From contig NZ_PCOV01000013.1 of assembly GCF_002979435.1 (NCBI RefSeq), positions 1 to 57,990 of the forward strand: 57,990 nt of DNA, read 5' to 3'. The DNA is from Microbacterium sp. MYb66 (GTDB lineage: Bacteria; Actinomycetota; Actinomycetes; Actinomycetales; Microbacteriaceae). Numbering within the stretch: the stretch's first letter is position 1; the number at the start of each line of letters is the position of its first letter. The notes beneath the pieces are model-generated. The model saw only the letters and a program-made list of their open reading frames with translations, was not told where the DNA came from and ran no database searches. Of this stretch, positions 17,187 through 25,531 are shown piece by piece. A program made the position numbers and the translations under genes.

Positions 17187-17959
17187 TGCCCGAGGGAGAT
17201 ACCGTCTTCCGCACCGCGCATCGCCTCGACGAGGCGCTCGCGGGCGCCGACGTCACCCGTTTCGATCTTCGCGTCCCCCGGTTCGCGACGTTCGACCTGA
17301 CCGGGCAGCCCGTGCACGGTGTCGTCCCGCGCGGCAAGCATCTGCTCATGCGCATCGGCGACAGCACGCTGCATTCGCATCTGCGCATGGACGGCGCCTG
17401 GTTCACCTACCGGCACGGGGAGAAGTGGCGGCATCCGGCCTTCAAGGTGCGCGCGATCGTGGGCACGACGCAGCGCGAGGCCGTCGGCGTCGACATCGCC
17501 GAGATCGAGGTCGTGCCCACCCGAGACGAGGATCAGCTCGTCGGCTACCTGGGTCCCGATCCGCTCGCGGACGACTGGGATGCGGCCGAGGCCCTCCGAC
17601 GACTCGGAGCCGACACCCGCAGCATCCACGTCGCCCTCCTCGATCAGCGCAACGTCGCAGGGTTCGGCAACGAGTACGCAGCAGAACTCCTGTTCCTACG
17701 GGGGATCCTGCCGACCCGGCCGACGCCGGAGGTCGACGTGGCCGCCCTCCTCGACCTCGGAGTGCGCACCATCCGAGCCAACCGCGACCGCCGCCACCGC
17801 ACCTTCACCGGCATCGATCGTCCGGGCCAGGGCACCTGGGTCTACGGCCGCGCCGGACGCCCGTGCCGCCGCTGCGGAACCCTCATCCGGCGCGGCGAGC
17901 AGGGCGCCGACCCGACGCGCGAGCGCGTCACGTTCTGGTGCCCGGTCTGTCAGCGCTGA
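17186..17959 (+). CDS. Fpg/Nei-family DNA glycosylase (Nei-type)
   Basis: A 257-residue base-excision-repair glycosylase/AP lyase. It starts MPEGDTVFR: after Met removal Pro2 is the Schiff-base nucleophile and Glu3 the general acid, the Nei rather than Fpg pattern. The helix-two-turn-helix segment LLDQRNVAGFGNEYAAELLF and the C-terminal zinc finger CRRC...CPVC with RGEQGADPTRERVTFW between are intact. It removes oxidised pyrimidines from DNA. It follows lhr and the EI24 gene; its ATG overlaps the EI24 stop (TGATG). Confidence 0.93.
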   Translation: MPEGDTVFRTAHRLDEALAGADVTRFDLRVPRFATFDLTGQPVHGVVPRGKHLLMRIGDSTLHSHLRMDGAWFTYRHGEKWRHPAFKVRAIVGTTQREAVGVDIAEIEVVPTRDEDQLVGYLGPDPLADDWDAAEALRRLGADTRSIHVALLDQRNVAGFGNEYAAELLFLRGILPTRPTPEVDVAALLDLGVRTIRANRDRRHRTFTGIDRPGQGTWVYGRAGRPCRRCGTLIRRGEQGADPTRERVTFWCPVCQR

Positions 17960-17987
17960 GTATCGGGGCAGGAACGGCGCGAGTCGT

Positions 17988-18683
17988 TCACCCGCCGACC
18001 TGTACCGGGCGGGCATTCACCGGCGGGGTCCCGACCTCCTGCACGGTATGACCGCTGCATGCGGTGTTGGTCATGCGGGCCTGCTCGATTCGTGACACGA
18101 CGAACCAGCGCATCGCGTCGCGCAGGAGGCACCAGCCGACCAGGTACCATCGGCCGTTCGTGGAGGCGAACATCACGGGCTCGACCTCGCGCGCGGTCGT
18201 GGCACCGGCGAGGGAGGTGTACCGGATCCTGATCGTCCGCTGCTCGGCCATCGCCTCCTCGAGGACCGACCGGACGGCGCGGGAGGAAGTCGGCGATCCA
18301 TCGACCCAGACGCGGCGCCCCAGGTCGGCGGCCCTCTCCCGCGTGCGGGGATCGAGCACATCCATGATCTTCTGCACCCCGGCCGATGCCAGGTCGGCGT
18401 AGGGAGCGTCGGACGCTGCCGAGACGGCCGCCAGGAGCGCCACGGCCTGCGCGGGCGACAGGGTGATGGGCGGCAGGGATGCACTCGAGGCCAACCCGTA
18501 TCCACCACCGGGTCCCGGGCGCGACCACACCGCCGCGCCGCTGCTCGTCAGCGCCGCGAGATCTCGCTTGACAGTCCTCACCGACACCTCGAACTCCCTG
18601 GCGAGGCGTTCAGCCGTACATCCGCGGGTGCCGCTGCGGCGCAGCATCTCCGTCAGGGCATGGAGTCGCTCGGCCCGCTTCAC
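17988..18683 (-). CDS. WYL-domain transcriptional regulator
   Basis: A 231-residue regulator with an N-terminal DeoR/HTH_11 domain (CTAERLAREFEVSVRTVKRDLAALTSSG, about 22-48) and a C-terminal WYL domain (GRWYLVGWCLLRDAMRWFVVSRIEQ), which usually binds a small ligand or nucleic acid. I chose the GTG giving VKRAERLHAL, with GAGG 6 bases upstream; another GTG 9 bases earlier is equally possible. It is divergent from an alpha/beta hydrolase with a 73-base gap holding a dyad, so it probably controls that gene and itself. Confidence 0.87.
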   Translation of the reverse strand: MKRAERLHALTEMLRRSGTRGCTAERLAREFEVSVRTVKRDLAALTSSGAAVWSRPGPGGGYGLASSASLPPITLSPAQAVALLAAVSAASDAPYADLASAGVQKIMDVLDPRTRERAADLGRRVWVDGSPTSSRAVRSVLEEAMAEQRTIRIRYTSLAGATTAREVEPVMFASTNGRWYLVGWCLLRDAMRWFVVSRIEQARMTNTACSGHTVQEVGTPPVNARPVQVGG

Positions 18684-18706
18684 CGCACGCACCTCGTTGA
18701 ATTCAT

Positions 18707-18732
18707 GACAGAAATAGTGCCATACAGCTGTC
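18707..18732. promoter_or_regulatory. operator candidate between WYL regulator and hydrolase
   Basis: GACAG (18707-18711) and CTGTC (18728-18732) form a spaced dyad in the 73-base divergent gap, a natural site for the WYL regulator. Short arms, so tentative. Confidence 0.35.
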
Positions 18733-18756
18733 CGGAGCGGCTGCGAGCATCGAGAC

Positions 18757-19497
18757 ATGACGACAGAGACTCGGAATCCGACCATCATCCTGATCGCGGG
18801 CCACTGGCTCGGCGCCTGGGCCTGGGAGGAGGTACAGGAGGTCCTGACAGCCGGGGGCCAGAACGCCATCGCGATGACACTCCCCGGCCTCGACCCAGAC
18901 GATCCCGAGCGATCGTCCCGGACCCTCGACGATCAGGCCGCGGCGATCGAAGAGGCCATGGCACGCGCGGGAGCCTCGGCGGAGCGGCCCGTGTTGCTCG
19001 TGGGCCACAGCGGGGCCAACGCTCCGCTCAGCATCGTCCTCGACCGGCATCCGGAGCGCGTCCGCCGGATCGTCTGGGTCGACTCCGGACCCGTCGCACC
19101 GGGAAGCGTCTTCGCACAGGAGCTCCCTGACACGGTGGAAGAGCTGCCCTTGCCGCCGTTCGAGGTCCTCGGCGAGCAGGCCAGCCTCGAAGGTCTGACG
19201 GCGGAGATGCTCGAGCGCTTCCGTGCCCGAGCCGTCCCCGAGCCCGGGCCGGTGCTCCGGCAGCCCGTCGAGCTCACGAACGACGCGCGCCGCCGAGTCC
19301 CCACCACCCTGGTCTGCTGCTCCATCCCCAGCGCGCAGCTCTTGGAGCTCGCCCGCGCCGGGCATCCCATGTTCGCCGAGGTCGACGCCCTCGATGATCT
19401 CGAGGTCATCGACCTCCCGACCGGGCATTGGCCGATGTGGAGCCGTCCTGAGGATCTCGCGAAGGCGATCGGTTCTGCGGCTTCGCGCGCCGACTGA
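18757..19497 (+). CDS. alpha/beta hydrolase
   Basis: A 246-residue alpha/beta-fold hydrolase related to the salicylate-esterase-like AB hydrolase family. The oxyanion segment is LIAGHWLGAWAWEEV (about 11-25), the nucleophile elbow GHSGAN (Ser about 90) and the C-terminal His in LPTGHWPMWSRPEDLA. Likely cytosolic, acting on an unknown small ester or similar bond. Its neighbour is a divergent WYL regulator that probably controls it. The assignment as a hydrolase is firm; the substrate is not. Confidence 0.88.
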   Translation: MTTETRNPTIILIAGHWLGAWAWEEVQEVLTAGGQNAIAMTLPGLDPDDPERSSRTLDDQAAAIEEAMARAGASAERPVLLVGHSGANAPLSIVLDRHPERVRRIVWVDSGPVAPGSVFAQELPDTVEELPLPPFEVLGEQASLEGLTAEMLERFRARAVPEPGPVLRQPVELTNDARRRVPTTLVCCSIPSAQLLELARAGHPMFAEVDALDDLEVIDLPTGHWPMWSRPEDLAKAIGSAASRAD

Positions 19498-19521
19498 TGC
19501 GCGCAACTGCGCCTCGTTGAA

Positions 19522-19536
19522 GCCCTATCGGGTTTT
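19522..19536 (+). terminator. weak intrinsic terminator
   Basis: GCCC-TATC-GGGT followed by TTT lies about 25 bases after the hydrolase stop codon. A short stem, one of the few in this window with a T run. Confidence 0.4.
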
Positions 19537-19648
19537 CGTCGGACCTCCATGAGGATGGTACGAGCTGATTGCTCCGGCGGGAGGCAGAGCGCGCTCCCTA
19601 CATCCATCCGCGGGAATGAATCCGCCCCTGCCGTGGTTGTTGATATAT

Positions 19649-19662
19649 CCGGAGAACTCCGG
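19649..19662. promoter_or_regulatory. palindrome upstream of beta-helix protein
   Basis: CCGGAG-AA-CTCCGG is a perfect 6-bp dyad ending 15 bases before the GTG start and just ahead of the GGGAGGA ribosome site. It could hide the ribosome site in a hairpin or bind a repressor. The rest of the 180-base gap shows nothing clear. Confidence 0.35.
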
Positions 19663-19677
19663 AGCACGGGAGGAATC

Positions 19678-20085
19678 GTGGGTAAGAACTACGTCGACAT
19701 CGAGAACGACCAGGGCGCGACGCTGCGGTACCGCAAGCACGCGAACGGTCGGGGTCTCGTCGCGCATGGCGCGAAGGTGCACCCCAAGGCGCACATCGAG
19801 GCGGGTGCCTATATCGAACCGGGAGCGCGCGTCGGCGCCGGGGCCACCATCGCCCGCGGCGCCTGGATCGACGAGGACGCGGTGATCGGCGAGGGCGCCT
19901 TCGTGGACGCGCATGCGCATGTCGGTCACGGCGCGGCGATCGGTGATCACGCGTACGTCGGCGTCCGCACCGACATCGGCGCCGGAGCACGCATCGTGCG
20001 CGGCGCCCGGATCGGCGACGACGAGACGGTCGCGGCCGGACTCACCATCGCGACGGACCAGAAGGGCCTCTGGCTCGCGGCCTGA
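19678..20085 (+). CDS. hexapeptide-repeat (left-handed beta-helix) protein
   Basis: A 135-residue protein made largely of isoleucine-patch hexapeptide repeats (HIEAGAYIEPGARVGAGATI, then DEDAVIGEGAFVDAHAHVGHGAAIGDH), which fold into a left-handed beta helix as in gamma-carbonic anhydrases and acyltransferases. No obvious acyl-acceptor site or full gamma-carbonic-anhydrase His set can be assigned, so function is open. GGGAGGA precedes the GTG I chose. The upstream in-frame extension lacks the repeat pattern. Confidence 0.8.
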   Translation: MGKNYVDIENDQGATLRYRKHANGRGLVAHGAKVHPKAHIEAGAYIEPGARVGAGATIARGAWIDEDAVIGEGAFVDAHAHVGHGAAIGDHAYVGVRTDIGAGARIVRGARIGDDETVAAGLTIATDQKGLWLAA

Positions 20086-20123
20086 CCGCCCCACACTCGA
20101 CCTGAGCGGGTCGCGTGGCCCGA

Positions 20124-20783
20124 CTACAGCAGTCGTCGCTCCGACGCCCAGGCCGTGAGTTCGTGCCGCGATGAGAGCTGCAGCTTGCGCAGCACGGATG
20201 ACACGTGGGTCTCGACCGTCTTGATCGAGATGAACAGCTCGGAGGCGACCTCTTTGTAGGCGTAGCCGCGGGCGATCAGACGCATGACCTCCTGCTCGCG
20301 CGCCGAGAGCCGGTCGAGTTCATCCGTCGCGGTCGCGGTCTCGCCGGCGACGGCCCCGAACGCGTCGAGCACGAAGCCGGCGAGCCGGGGTGAGAACACC
20401 GCATCGCCGTCGGCCACGGCATGCACGGCCTTGCTGACCTCGATGCCGGACGATCCCTTGGTGATGTAGCCGCGCGCACCGGCACGGATCACCCGCACCA
20501 CATCGGCCGCCGCATCCGACACGCTCAGCGCGAGGAATCGTGCGGTGGTCGGCGCCGAGCCGCGGATCACGGCCTCCCCGCCTGCCGCGTCGTCGCCGCT
20601 TCCACCCGGCAGATGCACGTCGAGCAGCACCACATCGGGCTGCGTCGCGCCGATCACCGCGATGGCGGACGGCACATCCGCCGCCTCGCCCACCACGTCC
20701 ACGCTCGCATCGAGGTCGGCCCGCAGACCGGAGCGGAAGATCGAATGGTCGTCGACGATCACGACGCGGATGCTGTCAGCCAC
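20124..20783 (-). CDS. LuxR-type response regulator (EsrR/LiaR-like)
   Basis: A 219-residue NarL/FixJ-type response regulator. The receiver domain has DD at 11-12, the phospho-acceptor Asp at about 55 (VVLLDVHLPG) and the Lys switch region (YITKGSS). The C-terminal HTH is SAREQEVMRLIARGYAYKEVASELFISIKTVETHVSSVLRKL. Its gene overlaps the 3' end of the PspC-fused kinase by 8 bases, so the two form a pair. By similarity of arrangement to EsrISR of Corynebacterium glutamicum it probably controls a cell-envelope stress response. The partner and family are firm; the stimulus is inferred. Confidence 0.92.
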   Translation of the reverse strand: MADSIRVVIVDDHSIFRSGLRADLDASVDVVGEAADVPSAIAVIGATQPDVVLLDVHLPGGSGDDAAGGEAVIRGSAPTTARFLALSVSDAAADVVRVIRAGARGYITKGSSGIEVSKAVHAVADGDAVFSPRLAGFVLDAFGAVAGETATATDELDRLSAREQEVMRLIARGYAYKEVASELFISIKTVETHVSSVLRKLQLSSRHELTAWASERRLL

Positions 20784-21984
20784 GGTTCTCCTCCCGGGTG
20801 GACATGATGCTCAGATGCACCTCGGTGCCGTTCTCGTCGCTGCGGACGCCTCCAGAGCCGCCGGCGCGGCGCATCCGGCCGATGATCGACTCCCGCACCC
20901 CGAGGCGGTCGCTCGGCACGTCGTCGAGCGAGAACCCGGCACCGCGGTCGCGGATGAACACGTCGACGCCGTTCGCGCTGCCCTCGATGTACACCGAGAT
21001 CTCGCCGCCGGCGTGCCGGGCCGCGTTCAGGATCGCCTCGCGGGCCGCGGCCGCCAGCTCGCCACTCGCCCGCTCGGCGGAGAGGCCGGCCGAGACCACG
21101 TCGATGCGCACGGGATAGTCGAGCTCGAGTGCCCCCGCGTAGTCGCGCAGGTCGGTCGGGAGGTCGCTGTCGGCCGGGGCGTCGCCGTCGTACAGCCACG
21201 CCCGCAGCTCGCGCTCCTGGGCCCGTGCGAGCCGCGCGGCCTCGCTGGAGGCGCCGGCCCTGTTCTGGATGAGGGCGAGCGTCTGCAGCACCGAGTCGTG
21301 CAGGTGCGCGGCCATCTGACTGCGCTGCTCCTCGCGGATGCGGCGCACCCGCTCACCGGAGAGCTCGCGCCAGCGGGGTATCAGCGCCGATGAGGCCACG
21401 GCGGCGAGCCCGGCGAGCGGGAGGAGCACCAGCGCCACTCCCGACCGGGCGACGGGCCAGGAGAGCAGCACCGTGAACAGCAGTGCCAGCAGCAGGATCG
21501 AGACCACCCGCACGGTCATCGTGTGGCGCGGTCCGCGGGCCGTATCCGTGCGGTCGATGAGGGTGGCCCAGAGCCCGGCGCCGGTCGCGAACGCGGTCGC
21601 GCCGCCCACCACGATGGCGGCCAGGTCCGGCGGGATCGACCCGCTCAGCCAGTCGCTGCCCCCACGCCAGACCAGGACGACGAGCATCCCTACAGCGGCC
21701 GGAGCGAGCAGCAGCCAGGCCACCGGCATCCGCCTCGTCGGTGCGCTCTCGCCCTCGGCCCACGGTGTGAAGACCCAACACCAGGCGTAGAGCAGGATGC
21801 CGGCGCCACCGCACAGGGTGAGCGCGATGAACAGCGCCCGTACCAGCCCCACGCGCACGCCGAGGTGACGCGCGAGACCAGCGCTCACACCGGCCACCAG
21901 ACAGTCGCGGTCGCGGGTCAGCGGCGGGCGCGGCGGCGCCGCCACGCGCGAAGGCCGCGCAGAAGCGTGCGCCGAAGAGGACAT
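20776..21984 (-). CDS. PspC-domain sensor histidine kinase (EsrS-like)
   Basis: A 402-residue membrane kinase. Residues about 24-80 form a PspC domain (DCLVAGVSAGLARHLGVRVG). Further hydrophobic segments run to about 200, then a HisKA_3 dimerisation helix with the phospho-acceptor in AAHLHDSVLQTLALIQ (His about 229) and an ATPase domain (EAILNAARHAGG, RDRGAGFSLDDV). It should phosphorylate the regulator gene it overlaps. I use the ATG; a TTG 12 bases upstream is in frame. Divergent from a PspC membrane protein, as in the Corynebacterium EsrISR three-component system. Confidence 0.92.
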   Translation of the reverse strand: MSSSAHASARPSRVAAPPRPPLTRDRDCLVAGVSAGLARHLGVRVGLVRALFIALTLCGGAGILLYAWCWVFTPWAEGESAPTRRMPVAWLLLAPAAVGMLVVLVWRGGSDWLSGSIPPDLAAIVVGGATAFATGAGLWATLIDRTDTARGPRHTMTVRVVSILLLALLFTVLLSWPVARSGVALVLLPLAGLAAVASSALIPRWRELSGERVRRIREEQRSQMAAHLHDSVLQTLALIQNRAGASSEAARLARAQERELRAWLYDGDAPADSDLPTDLRDYAGALELDYPVRIDVVSAGLSAERASGELAAAAREAILNAARHAGGEISVYIEGSANGVDVFIRDRGAGFSLDDVPSDRLGVRESIIGRMRRAGGSGGVRSDENGTEVHLSIMSTREENRG

Positions 21985-22035
21985 GACGCCATCCAATCAT
22001 CCGTGTGCCCGCTCCGGGTCCTCCCCGGCGCAGAA

Positions 22036-22054
22036 TCAGGGGTCGCTCAGGGGT
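22036..22054. promoter_or_regulatory. TCAGGGGT direct repeats, candidate regulator site
   Basis: Two copies of TCAGGGGT start 11 bases apart (22036 and 22047), one helical turn, in the divergent gap between the kinase and the PspC-protein genes. LuxR-type regulators often bind such tandem sites. Autoregulation of the locus is inferred. Confidence 0.4.
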
Positions 22055-22098
22055 TCCCCCCATGGCAGGGCACCACCCGCTGCCGCCAGGATCGAAGC

Positions 22099-23721
22099 AT
22101 GACGATTCCGACTGCGCCACCGCCCCCCGCCGACCACGCCGCTCCGGCCAGCGGCACTCCGGGCACCGGCATCCCTCGCGGAGCCGAACGCTTCCTCCTC
22201 TGGGTCGCCGGCCTCGGCGTCGCCCGGACCGAGGGGTGGCTCGGCGGTGTCTCGGCGGGCATCGCCGCACGGCTGCGCATCGACCCGCTGATCGTCCGCG
22301 GCGTCCTCGTGGTCGCGGCCCTCTTCGGCCTGCCGGTCATCTTCCTCTACGCCGCGGCCTGGGCGCTGCTGCCGGATGTCGACGGCCGCGTGCACGTCCG
22401 CGATCTGCTCCGTCGCGACTACCAGCCGGTGCAGTGGGGCATCCTCGCGATGGCCGTCATCGGCCTGTTCCCGACCGCTCCGCTCGCGGGCCGCCTCTTC
22501 GGCCTCGGCTACGACGGCTGGTCGGCCCTGTCTCTCCTGAGTTGGATCGTCGGCCTCGTGCTCGTCGCCGTCCTCCTCATCCTGATCGTGCGTGCTGCGA
22601 GCCGCACCCCGGGTGCTTCCGCGCCGGATCTGCCGATGGCTTCCGCAGATCCGGCGGCCCCGGCCGCGTCCGTCACCCTCGGCGGTTCGGGTACCGCCGA
22701 GGGGACGGACGCCACACCCGCGGACGGCGCGTACGCTGCGACGGATGCGGACACCGTGGTCGCGGACACCCCTGCCCCGACCGACCTCACCCCCGCCGAT
22801 GCACCGCCTCTCGATCCCGCTGCGACCGCGGCGATTCCGCCCGCACCTCCCGCACCCCTGCCTCCAGGGTCGCAGGACCCCGCGGCCCTCGAGGCCTGGC
22901 GCGCCCAGCACGCCGCCTGGAAGGAACAGGATCAGGCCTGGCGACGTCAGCAGCAGGACGTCGAGCGCGCCGCCCGCGACCAGCTGCGCCGCGAACGTCA
23001 GGCCGAGGCCGCCGTGTTCGCCGCCGAGGCCGCCGAGCGTCGCCGCATCCGCCGCGCATCGAACCCGAGGGCCGGCTTCGCGTTCGCCGCGACCATCCTC
23101 GGTCTCGCGATCATCACGGGCGCGGCGGTCGGTCTCGTCGCGGGTGGCGAAGTCGTCGGCACAGCCCTCGGACTGCTCGCGGCCGCCCTCATCCTGGCGC
23201 TCGGGATGATCGTCGCCGGAGCGTTCCGCCGACGCAGCGGCTTCCTGGCATTCATCACCGTGCTCACGCTGGTGGGCGGGCTCGTCGTCGGCGGGTTCTC
23301 CTCCCTGCAGGGGGTCACCTTCGGCTGGGCGTCGATCACGAACAATCGCGCGGAGCACATCCGCCAGCCGTTCGGCGATCTCTCCCTGACGCTGTATCAG
23401 CATGACGACGCGCCCCGGCCGATCGTCGTCGAGAAGGGTTCCGGAGCGACGTACATCTACGTGGATCCGGGCGTCCAGCTGCAGCTGCGCGCCACCGTCG
23501 ACACGGCGAACGTCACCTGGACCCGCGTCGACGGCGAAGACGGCACCATCCTCGATTCGGGCGACTGGTCGGCGACACGGCGCGACGGAGAATCCCTCGT
23601 GGTGGAGAACATCTCCGCCGAGGGCGCGTCCACGACCACGATCCAGCCCGTCACCATCGATCAGAACAGCGGCGAGATCTCGATCACCGTCGCCGAGCCC
23701 ACGAAGGAAGACCAGCGATGA
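22099..23721 (+). CDS. PspC-domain membrane protein (EsrI-like)
   Basis: A 540-residue protein. A PspC domain (about 42-92: GGVSAGIAARLRIDPLIVRG) is followed by two hydrophobic segments, a long Ala/Pro-rich stretch, a charged coiled-coil region (about 255-315, EAWRAQHAAWKEQDQAW), a further block of membrane segments and an extracytoplasmic C-terminal domain like those of LiaF/DUF4097 proteins (GDLSLTLYQHDD onward). In the comparable EsrISR system the PspC partner holds the kinase inactive until the envelope is stressed; the same role is likely. The ATG follows AGGA. Its stop overlaps the next start (ATGA). Confidence 0.85.
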   Translation: MTIPTAPPPPADHAAPASGTPGTGIPRGAERFLLWVAGLGVARTEGWLGGVSAGIAARLRIDPLIVRGVLVVAALFGLPVIFLYAAAWALLPDVDGRVHVRDLLRRDYQPVQWGILAMAVIGLFPTAPLAGRLFGLGYDGWSALSLLSWIVGLVLVAVLLILIVRAASRTPGASAPDLPMASADPAAPAASVTLGGSGTAEGTDATPADGAYAATDADTVVADTPAPTDLTPADAPPLDPAATAAIPPAPPAPLPPGSQDPAALEAWRAQHAAWKEQDQAWRRQQQDVERAARDQLRRERQAEAAVFAAEAAERRRIRRASNPRAGFAFAATILGLAIITGAAVGLVAGGEVVGTALGLLAAALILALGMIVAGAFRRRSGFLAFITVLTLVGGLVVGGFSSLQGVTFGWASITNNRAEHIRQPFGDLSLTLYQHDDAPRPIVVEKGSGATYIYVDPGVQLQLRATVDTANVTWTRVDGEDGTILDSGDWSATRRDGESLVVENISAEGASTTTIQPVTIDQNSGEISITVAEPTKEDQR

Positions 23722-24026
23722 GCACGCCCACGATCACCGAGACGACCACCCGTCCCCGCACCCGCTGGGCGGCCATCATCTGGGGACTGCTGTTCGCGAC
23801 CATCGCCGCCGTCGCGCTCGGCCAGCTCGCCGACGCGACCCGTCGGGAGACGATCGCGGACGCACTGATGACCATGACCCCCACGACGACCACCGCGATC
23901 GTCCTGCTCACCGCCGGGGTGCTGCTGCTCGTCGGCGGGGCAGCGGGACTCATCCGCCGTGCGCAGCGGAAGCTGGCGGCGGCGGCCGATGACCGGCGAG
24001 AGGTGCCGGGCCCGCTCGCCGAGTAG
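23718..24026 (+). CDS. small two-pass membrane protein
   Basis: A 102-residue protein with two hydrophobic segments (about 16-38 and 58-80) and a basic C-terminus (RRAQRKLAAA). It belongs to no family I can name. It overlaps the end of the PspC-protein gene (ATGA), so it is made together with it and is probably an accessory of the envelope-stress locus. Confidence 0.75.
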   Translation: MSTPTITETTTRPRTRWAAIIWGLLFATIAAVALGQLADATRRETIADALMTMTPTTTTAIVLLTAGVLLLVGGAAGLIRRAQRKLAAAADDRREVPGPLAE

Positions 24027-24036
24027 CCTTGTCCGC
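24024..24036 (+). promoter_or_regulatory. leaderless promoter -10
   Basis: TAGCCT (24024-24029) ends 7 bases before the ATG of the LysR-like protein, with no ribosome site between. It overlaps the 3' end of the small membrane protein gene. Confidence 0.45.
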
Positions 24037-24777
24037 ATGGCGAATCAGGGAAGACGGCCCGCGAAGGGCGCAGGCCGCGGCACACCCGTACGCCGGAACA
24101 AGGCTGCTCCTGCCGAGCGGTTCCCCCCGCAGAAGCCCAAGAAGAAGACGGCCAAGGTCGTCTTCGACGCCCCTCAGCCCAAGCCCGACGAGCCGCGCAC
24201 CTTCCGACTCGGAGCCGTGCCGGGTGCGACCCCGGGCAAGTGGATCGACGCCTGGAAGCAGCGGATGCCGCGGGTGCCGCTCGAACTCGTCCCCATCGAG
24301 GCCGCCACGCAGCGCGCCGCGCTCGACGATGTCGACGCGGCGCTCGTGCGTCTGCCTCTCACGGATGACTCCCTGCACATCATCCCCCTGTACGACGAGG
24401 TCCCGGTGGTCGTCGCCGCGGCGGACTCGCACCTGATGACGGTCGATGAGCTCACCGGCGCCGACCTGGAGGGCGAGGTCCTGATCGGGCTGACCGACGA
24501 CGTGCTCGGTCCGCTCGCTCTGCCCGGCACGACGCCGGCCCGCATCGCCTCACTTCCGACCGATCAGGCGATCGCGACCGCGGCATCCGGTATCGGCATC
24601 GTGATCGTCCCGATGTCGCTCGCCCGGATGCACCACCGCAAGGATGCCGACCACCGCGCCCTCGCCGACGGACCGACTTCGACCGTCGCCCTCGTCTGGC
24701 CGCGCGAGCGCACCACGCCCGACGTCGAGACCTTCGTCGGCATCGTCCGCGGGCGCACCGCCAACTCCTCCCGGTGA
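24037..24777 (+). CDS. LysR-type substrate-binding domain protein without HTH
   Basis: A 246-residue protein. Residues about 55-240 resemble the effector-binding domain of LysR regulators (FRLGAVPGATPGKWIDAW, EVPVVVAAADSHLMTVDEL, TAASGIGIVIVPMSLAR). In place of a winged helix the first 45 residues are Lys/Arg-rich and disordered (QGRRPAKGAGRGTPVRR, QKPKKKTAK). It therefore cannot bind DNA in LysR fashion; the basic tail may contact nucleic acid non-specifically, or the domain may act as a ligand sensor for a partner. The start is fixed by the -10 hexamer 7 bases upstream and by the stop of the previous gene 11 bases before. Confidence 0.82.
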   Translation: MANQGRRPAKGAGRGTPVRRNKAAPAERFPPQKPKKKTAKVVFDAPQPKPDEPRTFRLGAVPGATPGKWIDAWKQRMPRVPLELVPIEAATQRAALDDVDAALVRLPLTDDSLHIIPLYDEVPVVVAAADSHLMTVDELTGADLEGEVLIGLTDDVLGPLALPGTTPARIASLPTDQAIATAASGIGIVIVPMSLARMHHRKDADHRALADGPTSTVALVWPRERTTPDVETFVGIVRGRTANSSR

Positions 24778-24800
24778 CCGGCGGCGTTCGTCGCGCTCGT

Positions 24801-24812
24801 TAGAATCTCCTG
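24801..24812 (+). promoter_or_regulatory. leaderless promoter -10
   Basis: TAGAAT (24801-24806) is the strongest -10 match in this window and ends 6 bases before the ATG of the amidotransferase-like gene. Confidence 0.55.
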
Positions 24813-25529
24813 ATGGCCTCGCTCCTCTACGTCTGCGTGCGTCCCGAGCTCGGGGCGGCGGATGCCGAGCACGCCTCGTTCCGGCGAGCCCTCGGCGTCG
24901 ACGTGGTCGATCGGCTCGACCTGCTGCAGACGCCGCTCGACATCGCGCGCGTGCGCGGGTACGACGGGGTCGTCGTCGGCGGTTCGCCGTACAACGTCTC
25001 CGACACGGTGAAGTCCGCGGAGCAGCTGCGCGTCGAGGCCGACCTGCGCACGCTGGCCGACGCGGCGATGGCCGCCGAAGTCGCGGTGTTCTTCACGTGC
25101 TTCAGCATCGGCGTCGTGACCCGCATGCTCGGCGGCGAGGTCGTGACCGACATGCCGGAGCCCGCGAGCGCCACCGTGATCGACGTGACCGAAGCCGGCG
25201 CCGCCGACCCGGTGTTCGGCCCCAGCGGCTCCGCGCTCACCGTCTTCACCGCCCACAAGGAGAGCGCGGCGAGCACCCCGCCCGAAGCCGTGCTGCTGGC
25301 GACCAACGCCGCCTGCCCGGTGCAGGCCTACCGCGTGGGCAGCCACCTCTACGCAGCGCAGTTCCACCCCGAGCCCACTCCGCGGGACTTCGCCGACCGG
25401 ATGACGTTCTACCGCACCACCGGCTACTTCGACCCCGACGAGTTCGATGCGGTGCAGCGGCAGGTGCTCGCCGCATCCGTGACCGAGGGCGCGGCGCTCC
25501 TGCGTCGGTTCGCGCAGACGTTCGCCTGA
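24813..25529 (+). CDS. class I glutamine amidotransferase-like protein
   Basis: A 238-residue stand-alone class I GATase fold. The nucleophile Cys is about 96 in VFFTCFSIG, where the usual CXGXQ loop is changed to CFSIG. The conserved His-Pro-Glu is in YAAQFHPEPT. Such proteins hydrolyse glutamine or, when divergent, other gamma-glutamyl amides; no synthase partner lies nearby, and the loop change makes the substrate uncertain. The gene is probably leaderless and stands alone before a convergent gene. Confidence 0.85.
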   Translation: MASLLYVCVRPELGAADAEHASFRRALGVDVVDRLDLLQTPLDIARVRGYDGVVVGGSPYNVSDTVKSAEQLRVEADLRTLADAAMAAEVAVFFTCFSIGVVTRMLGGEVVTDMPEPASATVIDVTEAGAADPVFGPSGSALTVFTAHKESAASTPPEAVLLATNAACPVQAYRVGSHLYAAQFHPEPTPRDFADRMTFYRTTGYFDPDEFDAVQRQVLAASVTEGAALLRRFAQTFA

Positions 25530-25531
25530 GC

